38,336 nt of DNA, from contig JACZXW010000013.1 in the NCBI GenBank assembly GCA_022571415.1, positions 1 to 38,336 of the forward strand. The letters are read 5' to 3'. Every line of letters starts with the position of its first letter. Position 1 is the first letter of the stretch. The notes under the pieces were generated by a model that saw nothing but the letters and a program-made list of their open reading frames with translations, was not told the DNA's origin and did no database searches. Source of the DNA: Pseudomonadota bacterium (GTDB lineage: Bacteria; Pseudomonadota; Gammaproteobacteria; Pseudomonadales; Azotimanducaceae). Below, one piece after another: positions 1-8,758 of the stretch. Position numbers and translations under genes: made by a program.

Positions 1-84
1 TACCGACCTTAATCAGACGTTCCCTAAATACCCTCGGTGTCCAGGGCGAAAGCCGCCGCGATGGATTTCATGATCCTCCCGGTG

Positions 85-561
85 TCATCGGCGCTCGTAG
101 TATTGGTAAAGATAATCAATATTTGACCGGTAATATTTTTCTTCCACCAGGGTGAAGTCGTCAGTGGGAAATGGAGGGAAAAAGATATTACCCTCAACTT
201 CACACTGTATCGTGGTGAGATGTACTCCTGTTGCAACCGGTAGCGCCTGTCCATATATCTCGCCGCCACCGACGACAAACACGGGTTTATCATGCTGGCT
301 GGCGAAATCGATTGCGGTCTCCAGGCTTGCCGCAATTTCGCAGCCAGGTTGGTGATATTGTGTATTTCTGGTCACGATAACGGTGACTCGCCCGGGTAAG
401 GGCCTGCCTATCGATTCGAATGTCTTGCGACCCATGATCAGGACGCCGTGCATTGTGATTTCCCTGAAAAGTTTTTGCTCGCCCCGTGCTTTCCAGGGAA
501 TTTCACTATCGTTACCAATGACGTTGTTCAGTGACCGCGCTGCAACTAATTTAAGCGTCAT
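85..561 (-). CDS. folA: Dihydrofolate reductase, DfrA1-like
   Basis: Predicted to reduce dihydrofolate to tetrahydrofolate with NADPH in the cytosol, supplying one-carbon carriers for thymidylate and purine synthesis. The 158-residue protein has the full DHFR fold signature: VIGN near residue 14, IPW at 21-23, GRKTFES at 44-50 (NADPH contact) and VVGGGEIY at 97-103. The catalytic acid is Glu28 (Asp27 in E. coli), followed by Gln29 where E. coli has Leu28. The stretch GEQKLF and the C-terminal NIDYLYQ closely recall the plasmid/integron-borne DfrA1 group (157 residues) rather than E. coli FolA. Its ATG begins one base after the argS stop codon, so translation is probably coupled to argS. Family assignment is secure; the DfrA1-like placement is from remembered motifs and needs a tree. 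Confidence 0.93.
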   Translation of the reverse strand: MTLKLVAARSLNNVIGNDSEIPWKARGEQKLFREITMHGVLIMGRKTFESIGRPLPGRVTVIVTRNTQYHQPGCEIAASLETAIDFASQHDKPVFVVGGGEIYGQALPVATGVHLTTIQCEVEGNIFFPPFPTDDFTLVEEKYYRSNIDYLYQYYERR

Positions 562-562
562 G

Positions 563-2287
563 CTACATCTGCTCTACAGTCTCAATGCCAAGCAGATTCA
601 GACCCCTGTGCAAGGTCCTCGCGGTAAGGTCACAGAGCAGCAAGCGGCTGGTGCGGTGGGGTTCGCTGGCTTTTAACACTGGGCAGACTTCATAGAAAGT
701 CATGAATGTTCCTGCCAGGCCAAACAGATAGTTGCACAGGACATTTGCCTGGTAGTCTTCAATCACTCCGTCAATGGCTTCGCTAAATTGCAGTAGTTTG
801 ACGGCGAGTCGAATTTCGGCTTCATCAGTCAGGTGAAATTCTCCGCTAATATCCCTCGACGAGATGTTTTCACGACGAAAGATGCTGCGAATTCTGGTGT
901 AGGCGTATTGCAGGTAGGGAGCAGTATTGCCTTCGAATGAGAGCATCGTGTCCCAGTCGAAGATGTAGTCCGTGATGCGATTCTTCGACAGCTCGGCATA
1001 CTTGATCGCGCCTATGCCGACGACTCTCGCGATATTTTTTTTATCTTCCGGGCTTAAGTCAGGGTTCTTCTCCTCGACTAGTTTGTAAGCGCGATCAACC
1101 GCTTCGTTCAAAACGTCTATGAGCTTGACGTCAGCACCATCGCGGGTCTTGAAAGGTGTGCCATCGGTTTTTAGTACCCAACCAAAAGGCAGGTGCCGGA
1201 ACCGCTGCTCCTTACTTATATATCCTGCAGCAGTGGCAACTGCGAAGACCTGGCTCAAGTGAAGCAGCTGCTGCGTACCAACAAAATACAAGACTTCATG
1301 GGCGTTGAGACTATTTGTGCGATACCGAACTGCAGCCAGGTCAGTTGCCATGTAGGGGTAACCACCATCTGACTTCTGCACAATGGCGGGTAATGGTTTG
1401 TCGTCCTTGCCTTTGAATTCATCGAGGAACACACACTGCGCCCCGTCTGATTCGACCAGCAGGTCTCGCTGTTTGAGTTCTTCGACGACTTTTGGCAAGT
1501 CATCGTTGTAAGCGCTTTCAGCCATGATGTCGTCGGTTGTCAGGGTGATGTTCAACTGATCGTAAACAGCCTGGCAGTGCCGGGTTGATTCAGCGATGAA
1601 TTCTTTCCACAGGGCGAGACATTTTTCATCACCACTTTGCAATTTTACGACAAAGTTCCGGGCTTTTTTGGCGAATGTCTCGTCTGTTCTGAAAAGTGCG
1701 CTGGCTGACTGGTAGAACTTTTCCAGGTCCTTCAGTTCGGAGCTAGGCTTCTCGCCCTGTTTCTCGAGTTGATCCATATAGGCCAGTAGGCTGCCGAACT
1801 GTGCGCCCCAGTCACCAACATGGTTAGCCCGAACCACCTGGTGGCCAAGAAATTCAAGAATACGTACAGCGGCATCGCCAATGGTTGTGGACCTGAGGTG
1901 ACCGATATGCATTTCCTTGGCAAGGTTTGGTGCCGAGTAGTCAACGACAATGACTTTGCCTGGTTCCTCGTCAATACCCAGACGCTCACTGGGTTGCAGT
2001 TTCTGCAGGGTATGGGCAAGAAAGGCCGGGGTTAAAGTAATGTTGATAAATCCCGGTCCTGCGACTTCGAGACAGAGATTAACGTCGTCGCCAAGTTGTA
2101 CCAGGACCTTCTCTGCCAGTTCTCGCGGGTTTGTTTTTTGCTTTTTGGCGGCAGCCATAATGCCGTTGACCTGGTAGTGACCAAACTCCAGGCGTTGTGC
2201 CTGCTTCACCACCGCCTGAGCATCCGGGACCCCGGCAGCGGTCATCGCTGCCGTGACTTTGTCGTCAAGTAGTTGCTTCAGGTTCAT
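563..2287 (-). CDS. argS: Arginyl-tRNA synthetase
   Basis: Charges tRNA-Arg with arginine (class Ia synthetase, cytosol). At 574 residues it matches E. coli ArgS (577). The N-terminal Add-1-like domain (about 1-100) precedes the Rossmann catalytic core, where the HIGH motif is visible at 127-130 within KEMHIGHLRS. The canonical KMSK is replaced by an FKTRDG-type loop, which is normal for many ArgS proteins. The last ~120 residues are the DALR-type anticodon-binding domain, with FEGNTAPYLQYAYTR upstream of it. The start ATG lies 36 nt downstream of the preceding dehydrogenase gene, and the stop lies one base before folA, so the three are probably co-transcribed. In Pseudomonas-type genomes argS often neighbours a SPOR-domain protein and hslV, which are not seen here. 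Confidence 0.97.
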   Translation of the reverse strand: MNLKQLLDDKVTAAMTAAGVPDAQAVVKQAQRLEFGHYQVNGIMAAAKKQKTNPRELAEKVLVQLGDDVNLCLEVAGPGFINITLTPAFLAHTLQKLQPSERLGIDEEPGKVIVVDYSAPNLAKEMHIGHLRSTTIGDAAVRILEFLGHQVVRANHVGDWGAQFGSLLAYMDQLEKQGEKPSSELKDLEKFYQSASALFRTDETFAKKARNFVVKLQSGDEKCLALWKEFIAESTRHCQAVYDQLNITLTTDDIMAESAYNDDLPKVVEELKQRDLLVESDGAQCVFLDEFKGKDDKPLPAIVQKSDGGYPYMATDLAAVRYRTNSLNAHEVLYFVGTQQLLHLSQVFAVATAAGYISKEQRFRHLPFGWVLKTDGTPFKTRDGADVKLIDVLNEAVDRAYKLVEEKNPDLSPEDKKNIARVVGIGAIKYAELSKNRITDYIFDWDTMLSFEGNTAPYLQYAYTRIRSIFRRENISSRDISGEFHLTDEAEIRLAVKLLQFSEAIDGVIEDYQANVLCNYLFGLAGTFMTFYEVCPVLKASEPHRTSRLLLCDLTARTLHRGLNLLGIETVEQM

Positions 2288-2323
2288 CGAGTTGTGCTGT
2301 GATGGGGCGCAAAAAGGGGCGTA

Positions 2324-3205
2324 TCATATCAAATTTGCACCCATGCGCAGGCGCTCGATCAAACTTGACGTATCCCAGCGACCACCGCCGAGTCGCTGCA
2401 CATCCGCGTAGAACTGATCTATCAATGCTGTTACTGGCAGGGAAGCCTGCACGCTATTTGCGGTGTCCAGCGCTATGCCCAGATCTTTACGCATCCAGTT
2501 CACGGCGAAGCCGTGATTGAATTGTCCAGCGGCCATCGTCTTGGATCGATTTTCCATCTGCCAGGACTGTGCAGCACCCTTGGAGATAACATCGACAACG
2601 GCACCGATGTCCAGGCCGGCTTTCTCTGCGAAATGCAGTCCTTCAGACAGTCCCTGCAAAATACCGGCGATGCAAATCTGATTGACTGCCTTGGTTAGTT
2701 GACCGCTACCTGGTGGTCCCATCAGACGGATGGATTTGGCGTAGGTTTCCAAAACTTGTTTTGATCTTGCGAAAGACGTTTCATCTCCCCCTACCATTAT
2801 CGTTAACGTGCCATTTTCTGCGCCAGCCTGACCGCCTGACACAGGTGCGTCAAGAAAACCACACTGACGTTCCCCAATAGCCTGGCTGAGCTCCTTTGCC
2901 AGGCTAGGGGAGTCAGTCGTGTGATCCACAAGCAATGAGCCTTCTTTCAGACCCGCGAGGATTCCCTCTTCGCCATACACCACTGACCTCACATCGTCAT
3001 CGTTGCCCACGCACATGCAGACAATGTCCGCAGCCTCAGCGGCACTACAAGGGGTATCGGCGATGTCTCCCTGATATTCCTCCTTCCAGGCGTCAGCTTT
3101 CTCCAGAGTTCGGTTGTATACAGTGACCTCGTAGTTCGCTCGCGACAGATGACCCGCCATCGGGTAGCCCATTACACCCAAACCGATAAATGCTATTTTC
3201 TGCAT
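2324..3205 (-). CDS. 3-hydroxyisobutyrate dehydrogenase family oxidoreductase
   Basis: An NAD(P)-dependent beta-hydroxyacid dehydrogenase of 293 residues, the usual family length. Visible features: N-terminal dinucleotide fold IGLGVMG (7-13), the substrate-binding stretch DAPVSGGQAGAENGTL (119-134), and the catalytic lysine Lys172 in GSGQLTKAVNQ. Family members oxidise 3-hydroxyisobutyrate, tartronate semialdehyde, 2-hydroxy-3-oxopropionate or short aldehydes (GLYR type). The sequence alone does not separate these; no valine-degradation genes adjoin it, so mmsB is not assigned. It starts 15 nt after the hybrid kinase stop, with AGGAG about 12 nt upstream of the ATG, and runs on toward argS. 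Cytosolic. Confidence 0.85.
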   Translation of the reverse strand: MQKIAFIGLGVMGYPMAGHLSRANYEVTVYNRTLEKADAWKEEYQGDIADTPCSAAEAADIVCMCVGNDDDVRSVVYGEEGILAGLKEGSLLVDHTTDSPSLAKELSQAIGERQCGFLDAPVSGGQAGAENGTLTIMVGGDETSFARSKQVLETYAKSIRLMGPPGSGQLTKAVNQICIAGILQGLSEGLHFAEKAGLDIGAVVDVISKGAAQSWQMENRSKTMAAGQFNHGFAVNWMRKDLGIALDTANSVQASLPVTALIDQFYADVQRLGGGRWDTSSLIERLRMGANLI

Positions 3206-3220
3206 GTTGCTGTCAATCTC

Positions 3221-5947
3221 CTATAACAGGCGCTCCCGGCTCTGCCGGGTCGTCTCGTTGTCCAGAACGGCTCGTACCCGGGCTCGCAGGGTGTCGGTAC
3301 TATAGGGTTTGGGTATGAACTCAAGACCCTCTTCAAGAATAAAGTTTGCGTGAATTCCTGAAGCCGAATAGCCGCTGGTGAATATGATTTTTATTCCCGG
3401 TTTCATGCGACGCATTTGTTCCATGGCTTCCCTGCCTCCCATACGTGGCATTACGACATCCATAACAACAAGATCGATTACTTTCATGTTGATTTTGAAT
3501 ATTTCGAGTGCATCGATACCATCTGTTGCGTCCAGTACCTCATAACCAGCACCTTTGAGAATTAACCGTGCCAGGTTTCGCACCTGATTATTGTCTTCGA
3601 CAACAAATATTGTTTCGTTTCCCCCGGTGACAGCGCGCTTGATCTTGGATGTAGCCTGCTGGGTTCTATCAGAGGCGAGAGGCAGGTAAACGGTGAATGT
3701 GGTGCCTGTTCCGATGTGGCTTTCAACGTCAATAAAGCCATCATGTTGTTTGACAATGCCGAATACCATGGCGAGTCCAAGTCCGGTGCCGGACCCTTCG
3801 GGTTTCGTGGTGAAGAAAGGTTCGAATATACGTTTTTGAACATCTTGCCCCATTCCAACCCCTGTATCTGTCACGCGTATAGCGACAAATTCGCCTTCCC
3901 TGGCGAAAGTCTTCTGGTAAACGAAATCCGCTTCAATCGTTTTTTTACTCACTTCGATTTCCAGTGAGCCGCCAGATGGCATAGCATCTCGTGCGTTGAC
4001 TGAGAGGTTGATCAGTACCTGCTCCAATTGCCCCAGATCAGCCATGACGTTCAGTTCGTGATTCGCGATGTTGCAGACCACTTCAATATTTTCTGGCAAC
4101 AATCTGTTAACCATAAGTTCCAGGCCTTTGATCAACTGATTTGCGTCAATCAGTTTAGGCTCAATAATTTGTCTGCGACTGAAAGCCAGTAGTTTTTGCG
4201 TCATATCCGCAGCGCGTTCGCCAGCGTATTTTATTTCTTCAAGGTATTCACGAATGTTGTCTTTTCCTGTTGTACGGGCTATCGCCAGGTCCGTATAACC
4301 CAGGATTGCCACCAGCAGGTTGTTGAAGTCGTGTGCGATGCCACCGGTCAACTGACCAATGGATTCCATTTTTTGTGATGCCAATAGCTGTTGTTCAAGC
4401 TTTTTTCGCTCTTGTTCGATTTCATTGCGTACGCTGATATCCCTGATAATACAGGTGCGGTACGAATCACCGCGAAATTCGTGGCTAGCGAATGAAATAT
4501 CCAGAGGTATTAGAGTGCGATCCTTACGCAGTCCTTTTAAGGCAACCCCAGTTCGAGATTCGCTGAATTGATGGCGATAGAGATCTCGAAGTTGCGTCTC
4601 ACCCAGCGCCTCCGGCATCAGTATCGTTGCATCCATACCGATCATCTCTGAAATCTCGTAGCCAAAAATCCGTACGCTTGCCGGATTTGCGAACGTAATG
4701 TTGTTGTCCTTGTTGATGGTAATAATAGCGTCCTGTGCAGTATTCGTAATGGCCTGATAACTGGTTTCCTGTTCGCTGATTTCTCCTTGCAGTACCTTTT
4801 GTTCGGTTATATCGCGGGCTATGCCGGTCAGTGAGATGGCTTTCTCTGTTTTATCCCGTACGAAAGCGGTCTTAACCTCAATCCACACGGGGTGCCCGTC
4901 CTTGTGCTTGAGTGGCAATTCTATTGTCGCTGGGGCAAGGGAATGATCGGTTCTATCGAGTTCGTTTTTAATGAATTCCCGTATCGCCTTGAGGGAGTCG
5001 TTTGTCAGAACTTTCTCAAGTGGCATATGCGTTATTTCATATTCTGAATAGCCGGTAATGGAAAGCACCGCTGGGTTGATATATTCGATCTCCAGTTCCG
5101 AATTCATCGTCCATACTATGTCATTGACATTGGTTGCGATTAGTCTGTAGCGCTCGTTACTCTCCTCTGCTTTTTGCTCAGAAATTTTTAGTTTGCGAGT
5201 TTCCTCCTGAAGCTCACGATATTTGTCCAGCAGCGAACTGTACGTCAAGTTAAGTTCCTTCGCTGTCTGTCGAGCGTTGAACAGCCACATGAGGGATCTT
5301 CTCAAGGGGGCCAACAAGCCTCCCTGACTGGAGTAGGAAATGTCGAAAGAAGCACCGTTATCAAGCTGACTAATTTCTACTTCGGCAGGAGGATAACCAA
5401 GAGATTCCGGTAACCCCATCATCTGCCCGGCGAGCACCTTGTGAAAAGTGTAGCTGGGTGGAAACCCTGGTTTCATTGTCAGAAATACTGTTAACCTGCG
5501 TGGACCCATTTGAATCACCGACATCTCCAGCGGATAGAGCTTTACTAGTGCGCCTAGCGGACCAAAGAGTTCCAGATACTGATCTCTCACGTTAAAAAGA
5601 AGCCTGCCGATGTAGGAGTGAACTTTAAGGTTGCCCGACTTCCAGGAATTGCGACCCGCATCAAGCAGTTCTGCTTCTGTCAGGTAATTGCTGAAATTTG
5701 AGATAAACGTGACGAAACTGCGCCAGTCGATAAATCTTGATGTATCTTTGAGATGTTCGATTGAATATGGAACATTCCGAGTGATTCTGCGGGGATCTAT
5801 ATTTCTTTGCGCACAAAACTCGAATGTCCAGGTCAGGCTCCCGCATGAAACATCCGCGGACTCTATTTCTTCAGGAGACGCGCGTTGGACAGCCCTGAGC
5901 TTTTCTTGCTCTAATAAATTGGTTGATTGATGACTCGCGTCCTGCAT
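3221..5947 (-). CDS. Soluble PAS-PAS hybrid sensor histidine kinase with C-terminal receiver
   Basis: A 908-residue sensor kinase with no transmembrane segment, so it probably senses a cytosolic signal. Order: an N-terminal region of about 230 residues that I do not recognise; a short helical linker (about 230-262); PAS 1 (about 264-384, ending GIARDITEQK); PAS 2 (about 392-512, ending IIRDISVRNE); HisKA with the phospho-accepting His539 in GGIAHDFNN; HATPase with LINLSVNARDAM (N box, about 646-656), DTGVGM (694-699) and GTGLGLAM (720-727); and a receiver with acidic Glu784/Asp785, phospho-acceptor Asp830 in MDVVMPRMGG and Lys880 in PKPY. The HDFNN-type H box is the HWE/NtrB-like 'GGIAHDFNN' class commonly found in PAS hybrids. 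No cognate response regulator gene lies nearby, so output is unknown. It is followed 15 nt later by the dehydrogenase gene. Confidence 0.92.
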   Translation of the reverse strand: MQDASHQSTNLLEQEKLRAVQRASPEEIESADVSCGSLTWTFEFCAQRNIDPRRITRNVPYSIEHLKDTSRFIDWRSFVTFISNFSNYLTEAELLDAGRNSWKSGNLKVHSYIGRLLFNVRDQYLELFGPLGALVKLYPLEMSVIQMGPRRLTVFLTMKPGFPPSYTFHKVLAGQMMGLPESLGYPPAEVEISQLDNGASFDISYSSQGGLLAPLRRSLMWLFNARQTAKELNLTYSSLLDKYRELQEETRKLKISEQKAEESNERYRLIATNVNDIVWTMNSELEIEYINPAVLSITGYSEYEITHMPLEKVLTNDSLKAIREFIKNELDRTDHSLAPATIELPLKHKDGHPVWIEVKTAFVRDKTEKAISLTGIARDITEQKVLQGEISEQETSYQAITNTAQDAIITINKDNNITFANPASVRIFGYEISEMIGMDATILMPEALGETQLRDLYRHQFSESRTGVALKGLRKDRTLIPLDISFASHEFRGDSYRTCIIRDISVRNEIEQERKKLEQQLLASQKMESIGQLTGGIAHDFNNLLVAILGYTDLAIARTTGKDNIREYLEEIKYAGERAADMTQKLLAFSRRQIIEPKLIDANQLIKGLELMVNRLLPENIEVVCNIANHELNVMADLGQLEQVLINLSVNARDAMPSGGSLEIEVSKKTIEADFVYQKTFAREGEFVAIRVTDTGVGMGQDVQKRIFEPFFTTKPEGSGTGLGLAMVFGIVKQHDGFIDVESHIGTGTTFTVYLPLASDRTQQATSKIKRAVTGGNETIFVVEDNNQVRNLARLILKGAGYEVLDATDGIDALEIFKINMKVIDLVVMDVVMPRMGGREAMEQMRRMKPGIKIIFTSGYSASGIHANFILEEGLEFIPKPYSTDTLRARVRAVLDNETTRQSRERLL

Positions 5948-6016
5948 GAGGAGCCTAGTTGCCGAAGTGAAAAACCAATATGGAGAAACTGCTAAATCGG
6001 GTCAAGTGATACTGGC

Positions 6017-6724
6017 TTAAGAATCTATATTTTTGATATGGCTGTGAAGGAATTCCAGGCTTCTGCCGTATAGTTCAGCATAAAATCGGATTTCCCGCCT
6101 TCCTTGATCTGTAATTGAATAGACCCCACGGGCTATCCTGTGGAACCACCCGTAATGGTTTTTGGAGAGGATGCCGGGCGTCCTGTCACCGGTTCCGAGA
6201 TCCCGGAGTCTCCTCGGTGAGCACTGACCTAGATGTTCCAGACAAGTCGCAACCAGGATGGCGTTTTCACGATATGCGGTGATCAGCTTTGTCCTGGTAC
6301 TGCCGCCGGTGTTGTAGTTGGAACTTCGTTCTGCGATTTCCCGGATGACCGCGTGCCGCCTTCCTTTTAGTTTCCGTCTTTGAGCGGGAAGCGGATCAAA
6401 CAGTTTTGTGACGGTGGCGCCCAGTGGACCGAATGACACCACCAGCAAACCCAATTGCAGACGTCGTAAGACTCGCTGCACTCCCCGCCAGCGTTTGCGG
6501 TTGCCGGTGCCGTCCGGAATGGCGACATACACGGCATCGGTGATGCTTTGTCTGTCGGTTGCCTGGATCAGCAAATTCATATTCGGGCCGGTTTTAAGCT
6601 CAACCACGATGAGTTCGTCGTTGCGGGTCGCTGTGACATCACAGTCTTTCACTTCTGCGTTGACCGAGTAGCCATGACGTTCAAAGTACTTCTTTATCGG
6701 CTCAAAAAGTTCGGTTTCCTGCAT
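6017..6724 (-). CDS. DUF2161 protein with PD-(D/E)XK nuclease fold
   Basis: A 235-residue cytosolic protein of the DUF2161 (COG5482) family, whose biochemical role is not established. The N-terminal half carries a restriction-endonuclease-like core: Asp29 in DCDVTATR, then VVELKTG with Glu42 and Lys44, followed by QATDRQS, the pattern D...ExK...Q. The C-terminal ~80 residues (LRDLGTGDRTPGIL...GVYSITDQGRREI) look like a winged-helix domain that could bind DNA. The ATG at 6724 is preferred over a GTG at 6736 because it sits one base after the mpl stop codon and gives the expected N-terminus; the longer form would overlap mpl by 11 bases. Co-transcription with mpl is therefore likely. Nuclease activity is an inference from fold residues only. 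Confidence 0.75.
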   Translation of the reverse strand: MQETELFEPIKKYFERHGYSVNAEVKDCDVTATRNDELIVVELKTGPNMNLLIQATDRQSITDAVYVAIPDGTGNRKRWRGVQRVLRRLQLGLLVVSFGPLGATVTKLFDPLPAQRRKLKGRRHAVIREIAERSSNYNTGGSTRTKLITAYRENAILVATCLEHLGQCSPRRLRDLGTGDRTPGILSKNHYGWFHRIARGVYSITDQGRREIRFYAELYGRSLEFLHSHIKNIDS

Positions 6725-6725
6725 G

Positions 6726-8108
6726 TCACCTGGCACCCCGAAGGTGGTTCACCAGGTTCTGATGGATACCGCCAAAACTGCTGTTACTCATGAGGACAAT
6801 GTGAGCAGGTTGCGACTCCGACGCGAACTGCACGGCCCAGTCGATAATCTGGTCTATATCCCGGGATACCCTGGTCGTCCTGGACGCAACAGCAGATACA
6901 AAATCCCAGCTAAGGTTTGCAGGTTCAAACCAGATTGCCTGGTCGGCAAGCTTCACAGACTGGGCGAGAGTGGTTTCGTGAGTCCCCTTCTTCATGGTGT
7001 GAGAACCAGGTTCTATAATAGCAAGGATTTGTTCTCCTCCCACCTGCTTGCGCAATCCGTCAAGCGTACATGAGATTGCGCTCGGGTGGTGCGCGAAATC
7101 GTCGTAGACACGTACTCCCTGGGCATCATGAATCAGTTCCATGCGTCGTTTAACGCCGAGAAATTCAGACAGTGCTTCGCTGGCTATCTGAGGTTTTACA
7201 CCCGCATGTCTTGCTGCAGCGATTGCAGCCAGCGCGTTGTGCATGTTGTGTAACCCGGTCAACGACCACTGAACCGTACCGGCGTCTTTGCCGTCAGCCG
7301 ATATCTGGAACCGGCTTGCATCGTCGCTCAGCAGGTTTGCAGTGAAAGTCGCATCATTGCCATTGGTGGAAGTACTGTTGTCAAAACTTAGCCGTGGTGT
7401 CCAGCAACCCAGATCGAATACAGACTGCAGATTCTCATCGTCCACCGGATGAATGATGAGGCCTGTTCTAGGGATCGTCCTTAGCAACAGGTGGAACTGG
7501 TTCTGGATCGACGCCAGGTCAGGAAAGATATCCGCGTGATCATATTCTAGGTTATTCAGGACCGCAGTCCTTGGTCGATAGTGCAGGAATTTTGAGCGTC
7601 GATCGAAATAAGACGTATCATATTCGTCCGCCTCAATGACGAAAAAGGGGGCGGACCCTATGCGGGCTGATTGTGTGAAGTTCGATGGCACGCCGCCAAT
7701 CAGGAATCCGGGCTCTAGACCAGCATATTCCAAAATCCATGCGATCATGCTGCTGGTGGTTGTTTTGCCATGTGTCCCCGCCACTGCAATGACCCAGCGA
7801 TTCGGCAAGACGTACCGGCCTAACCACTCAGCGCCGGAAGTGTAGGGCAGGTTCTGCTCCAGCACCGTTTCTACGGCTGGATTCCCTCTGGGTAAACCTG
7901 CGTTTCCAATCAGGATCAGATCAGCATCTGTCGCTACATTTTTAGCCGAGTAAGGAGAGGAAAGCGTAATGCCGGCTTTCTCAAGTTGAGTGCTCATGGG
8001 CGGGTAGACGTTTTCATCCATGCCCGAAACCTGGTGACCCAGTTCGCGTGCAAGTAAGGCAATGCTCCCCATCAGGGTTCCACAAATACCTAGTATATGG
8101 AGGTGCAT
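6726..8108 (-). CDS. mpl: UDP-N-acetylmuramate:L-alanyl-gamma-D-glutamyl-meso-diaminopimelate ligase
   Basis: Murein peptide ligase: attaches recycled tripeptide L-Ala-gamma-D-Glu-meso-DAP to UDP-MurNAc with ATP, in the cytosol, feeding recovered peptidoglycan fragments back into wall synthesis. The 460-residue form (E. coli 457) begins MHLHILGICGTLMGS, the conserved Mpl N-terminus, with the Mur ligase P-loop GTHGKTTT at 111-118, an EADEYDTSYFDRRSKF segment in the central domain and DDFAHHPSA in the C-terminal domain. The reading frame is open for another 45 codons upstream (to 8243), but that part overlaps the preceding gene and lacks Mpl homology, so the ATG at 8108 is chosen. It sits between a membrane protein (5 nt gap) and a DUF2161 gene (1 nt gap). 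Confidence 0.96.
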   Translation of the reverse strand: MHLHILGICGTLMGSIALLARELGHQVSGMDENVYPPMSTQLEKAGITLSSPYSAKNVATDADLILIGNAGLPRGNPAVETVLEQNLPYTSGAEWLGRYVLPNRWVIAVAGTHGKTTTSSMIAWILEYAGLEPGFLIGGVPSNFTQSARIGSAPFFVIEADEYDTSYFDRRSKFLHYRPRTAVLNNLEYDHADIFPDLASIQNQFHLLLRTIPRTGLIIHPVDDENLQSVFDLGCWTPRLSFDNSTSTNGNDATFTANLLSDDASRFQISADGKDAGTVQWSLTGLHNMHNALAAIAAARHAGVKPQIASEALSEFLGVKRRMELIHDAQGVRVYDDFAHHPSAISCTLDGLRKQVGGEQILAIIEPGSHTMKKGTHETTLAQSVKLADQAIWFEPANLSWDFVSAVASRTTRVSRDIDQIIDWAVQFASESQPAHIVLMSNSSFGGIHQNLVNHLRGAR

Positions 8109-8113
8109 GGTGA

Positions 8114-8644
8114 TCAGGCGGCTGGAAATAAACTGACTGAAGTGATGACCCCGAGCAGTTCCGTAACGAAGGCAATGGCAGAACCCTGGATCACGCTGAT
8201 ATTGGATGCCTTGTGATAAATAAAACCCGCAATGGCCAACCACCAGCCAAGGCAGATCCAGGAAACGGAATCTGCCAGAAGCTTCAGGCTTTCGTTATCG
8301 GTGTTCAGAAGGACCAGATTAACGGGCAGCAAAATGATCAGCATGATGGAATTGGTCCCAAGAAGGGCAGAATAGGTCGCTACAAATCGGTTTGTGGCCT
8401 GTTTCAATGCGAGCAATCCCCAGGTCAGTGCCGCTGGAAATATCAAGCCGATGATGACGGTACCTACTATGCCAGCCAATCCCAGTGCAGGTCGGCCTAT
8501 GGTAATGGCGATGAGCGCGATAGGCAGGTAAACGAGAAGCACGAGTGCCAGTACGAATGGCGTGGCAGGAATCCGTTCCGGACTGTCTCGTAACAGGCAA
8601 AGTCGCCAAAAATAGAAGGATATGTGCTGCATAGTTTTCATCAT
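8114..8644 (-). CDS. Unrecognised multi-pass inner-membrane protein
   Basis: A 176-residue hydrophobic protein with about five predicted membrane helices: FVLALVLLVYLPIALIAI, ALGLAGIVGTVIIGLIF, a segment around MLIILLPVNLVLL, ICLGWWLAIAGFIY and a C-terminal AFVTELLGVITSVSLF. A short basic, aromatic N-terminus (HISFYFWRLCLLRDSPE) precedes the first helix. I cannot name the family; the size and topology resemble small YIP1-like membrane proteins but this is weak. The ATG pair at 8641/8644 follows a GAGC element; the frame is open up to 8689. The stop codon is five bases before mpl, so translation is probably coupled to mpl and a link to peptidoglycan recycling, such as fragment handling, is conceivable but unproven. 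Confidence 0.7.
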   Translation of the reverse strand: MMKTMQHISFYFWRLCLLRDSPERIPATPFVLALVLLVYLPIALIAITIGRPALGLAGIVGTVIIGLIFPAALTWGLLALKQATNRFVATYSALLGTNSIMLIILLPVNLVLLNTDNESLKLLADSVSWICLGWWLAIAGFIYHKASNISVIQGSAIAFVTELLGVITSVSLFPAA

Positions 8645-8758
8645 GTGTTTAGCTCGGCAATGTTCTGCTATTTCGCTTGTATAGATCAAGTCATGGTTCG
8701 TGTCAGTGATAAGGATCTGGACAAACCGACCTAACCACGTTTTAGCCAGGCCGCGAGC

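Noticed and set aside
6725-6736. GTG start four codons upstream for the DUF2161 gene
   Set aside because: It would overlap the end of mpl; the ATG at 6724 forms a stop-start junction one base after the mpl stop.
8109-8243. 45-codon upstream extension of mpl
   Set aside because: It overlaps the membrane protein gene, and the conserved Mpl N-terminus starts at 8108.
8213-8593. 126-codon open frame antisense to the membrane protein gene
   Set aside because: The sense strand has convincing membrane helices and coupling to mpl; the antisense product is low-complexity and lacks a start context.
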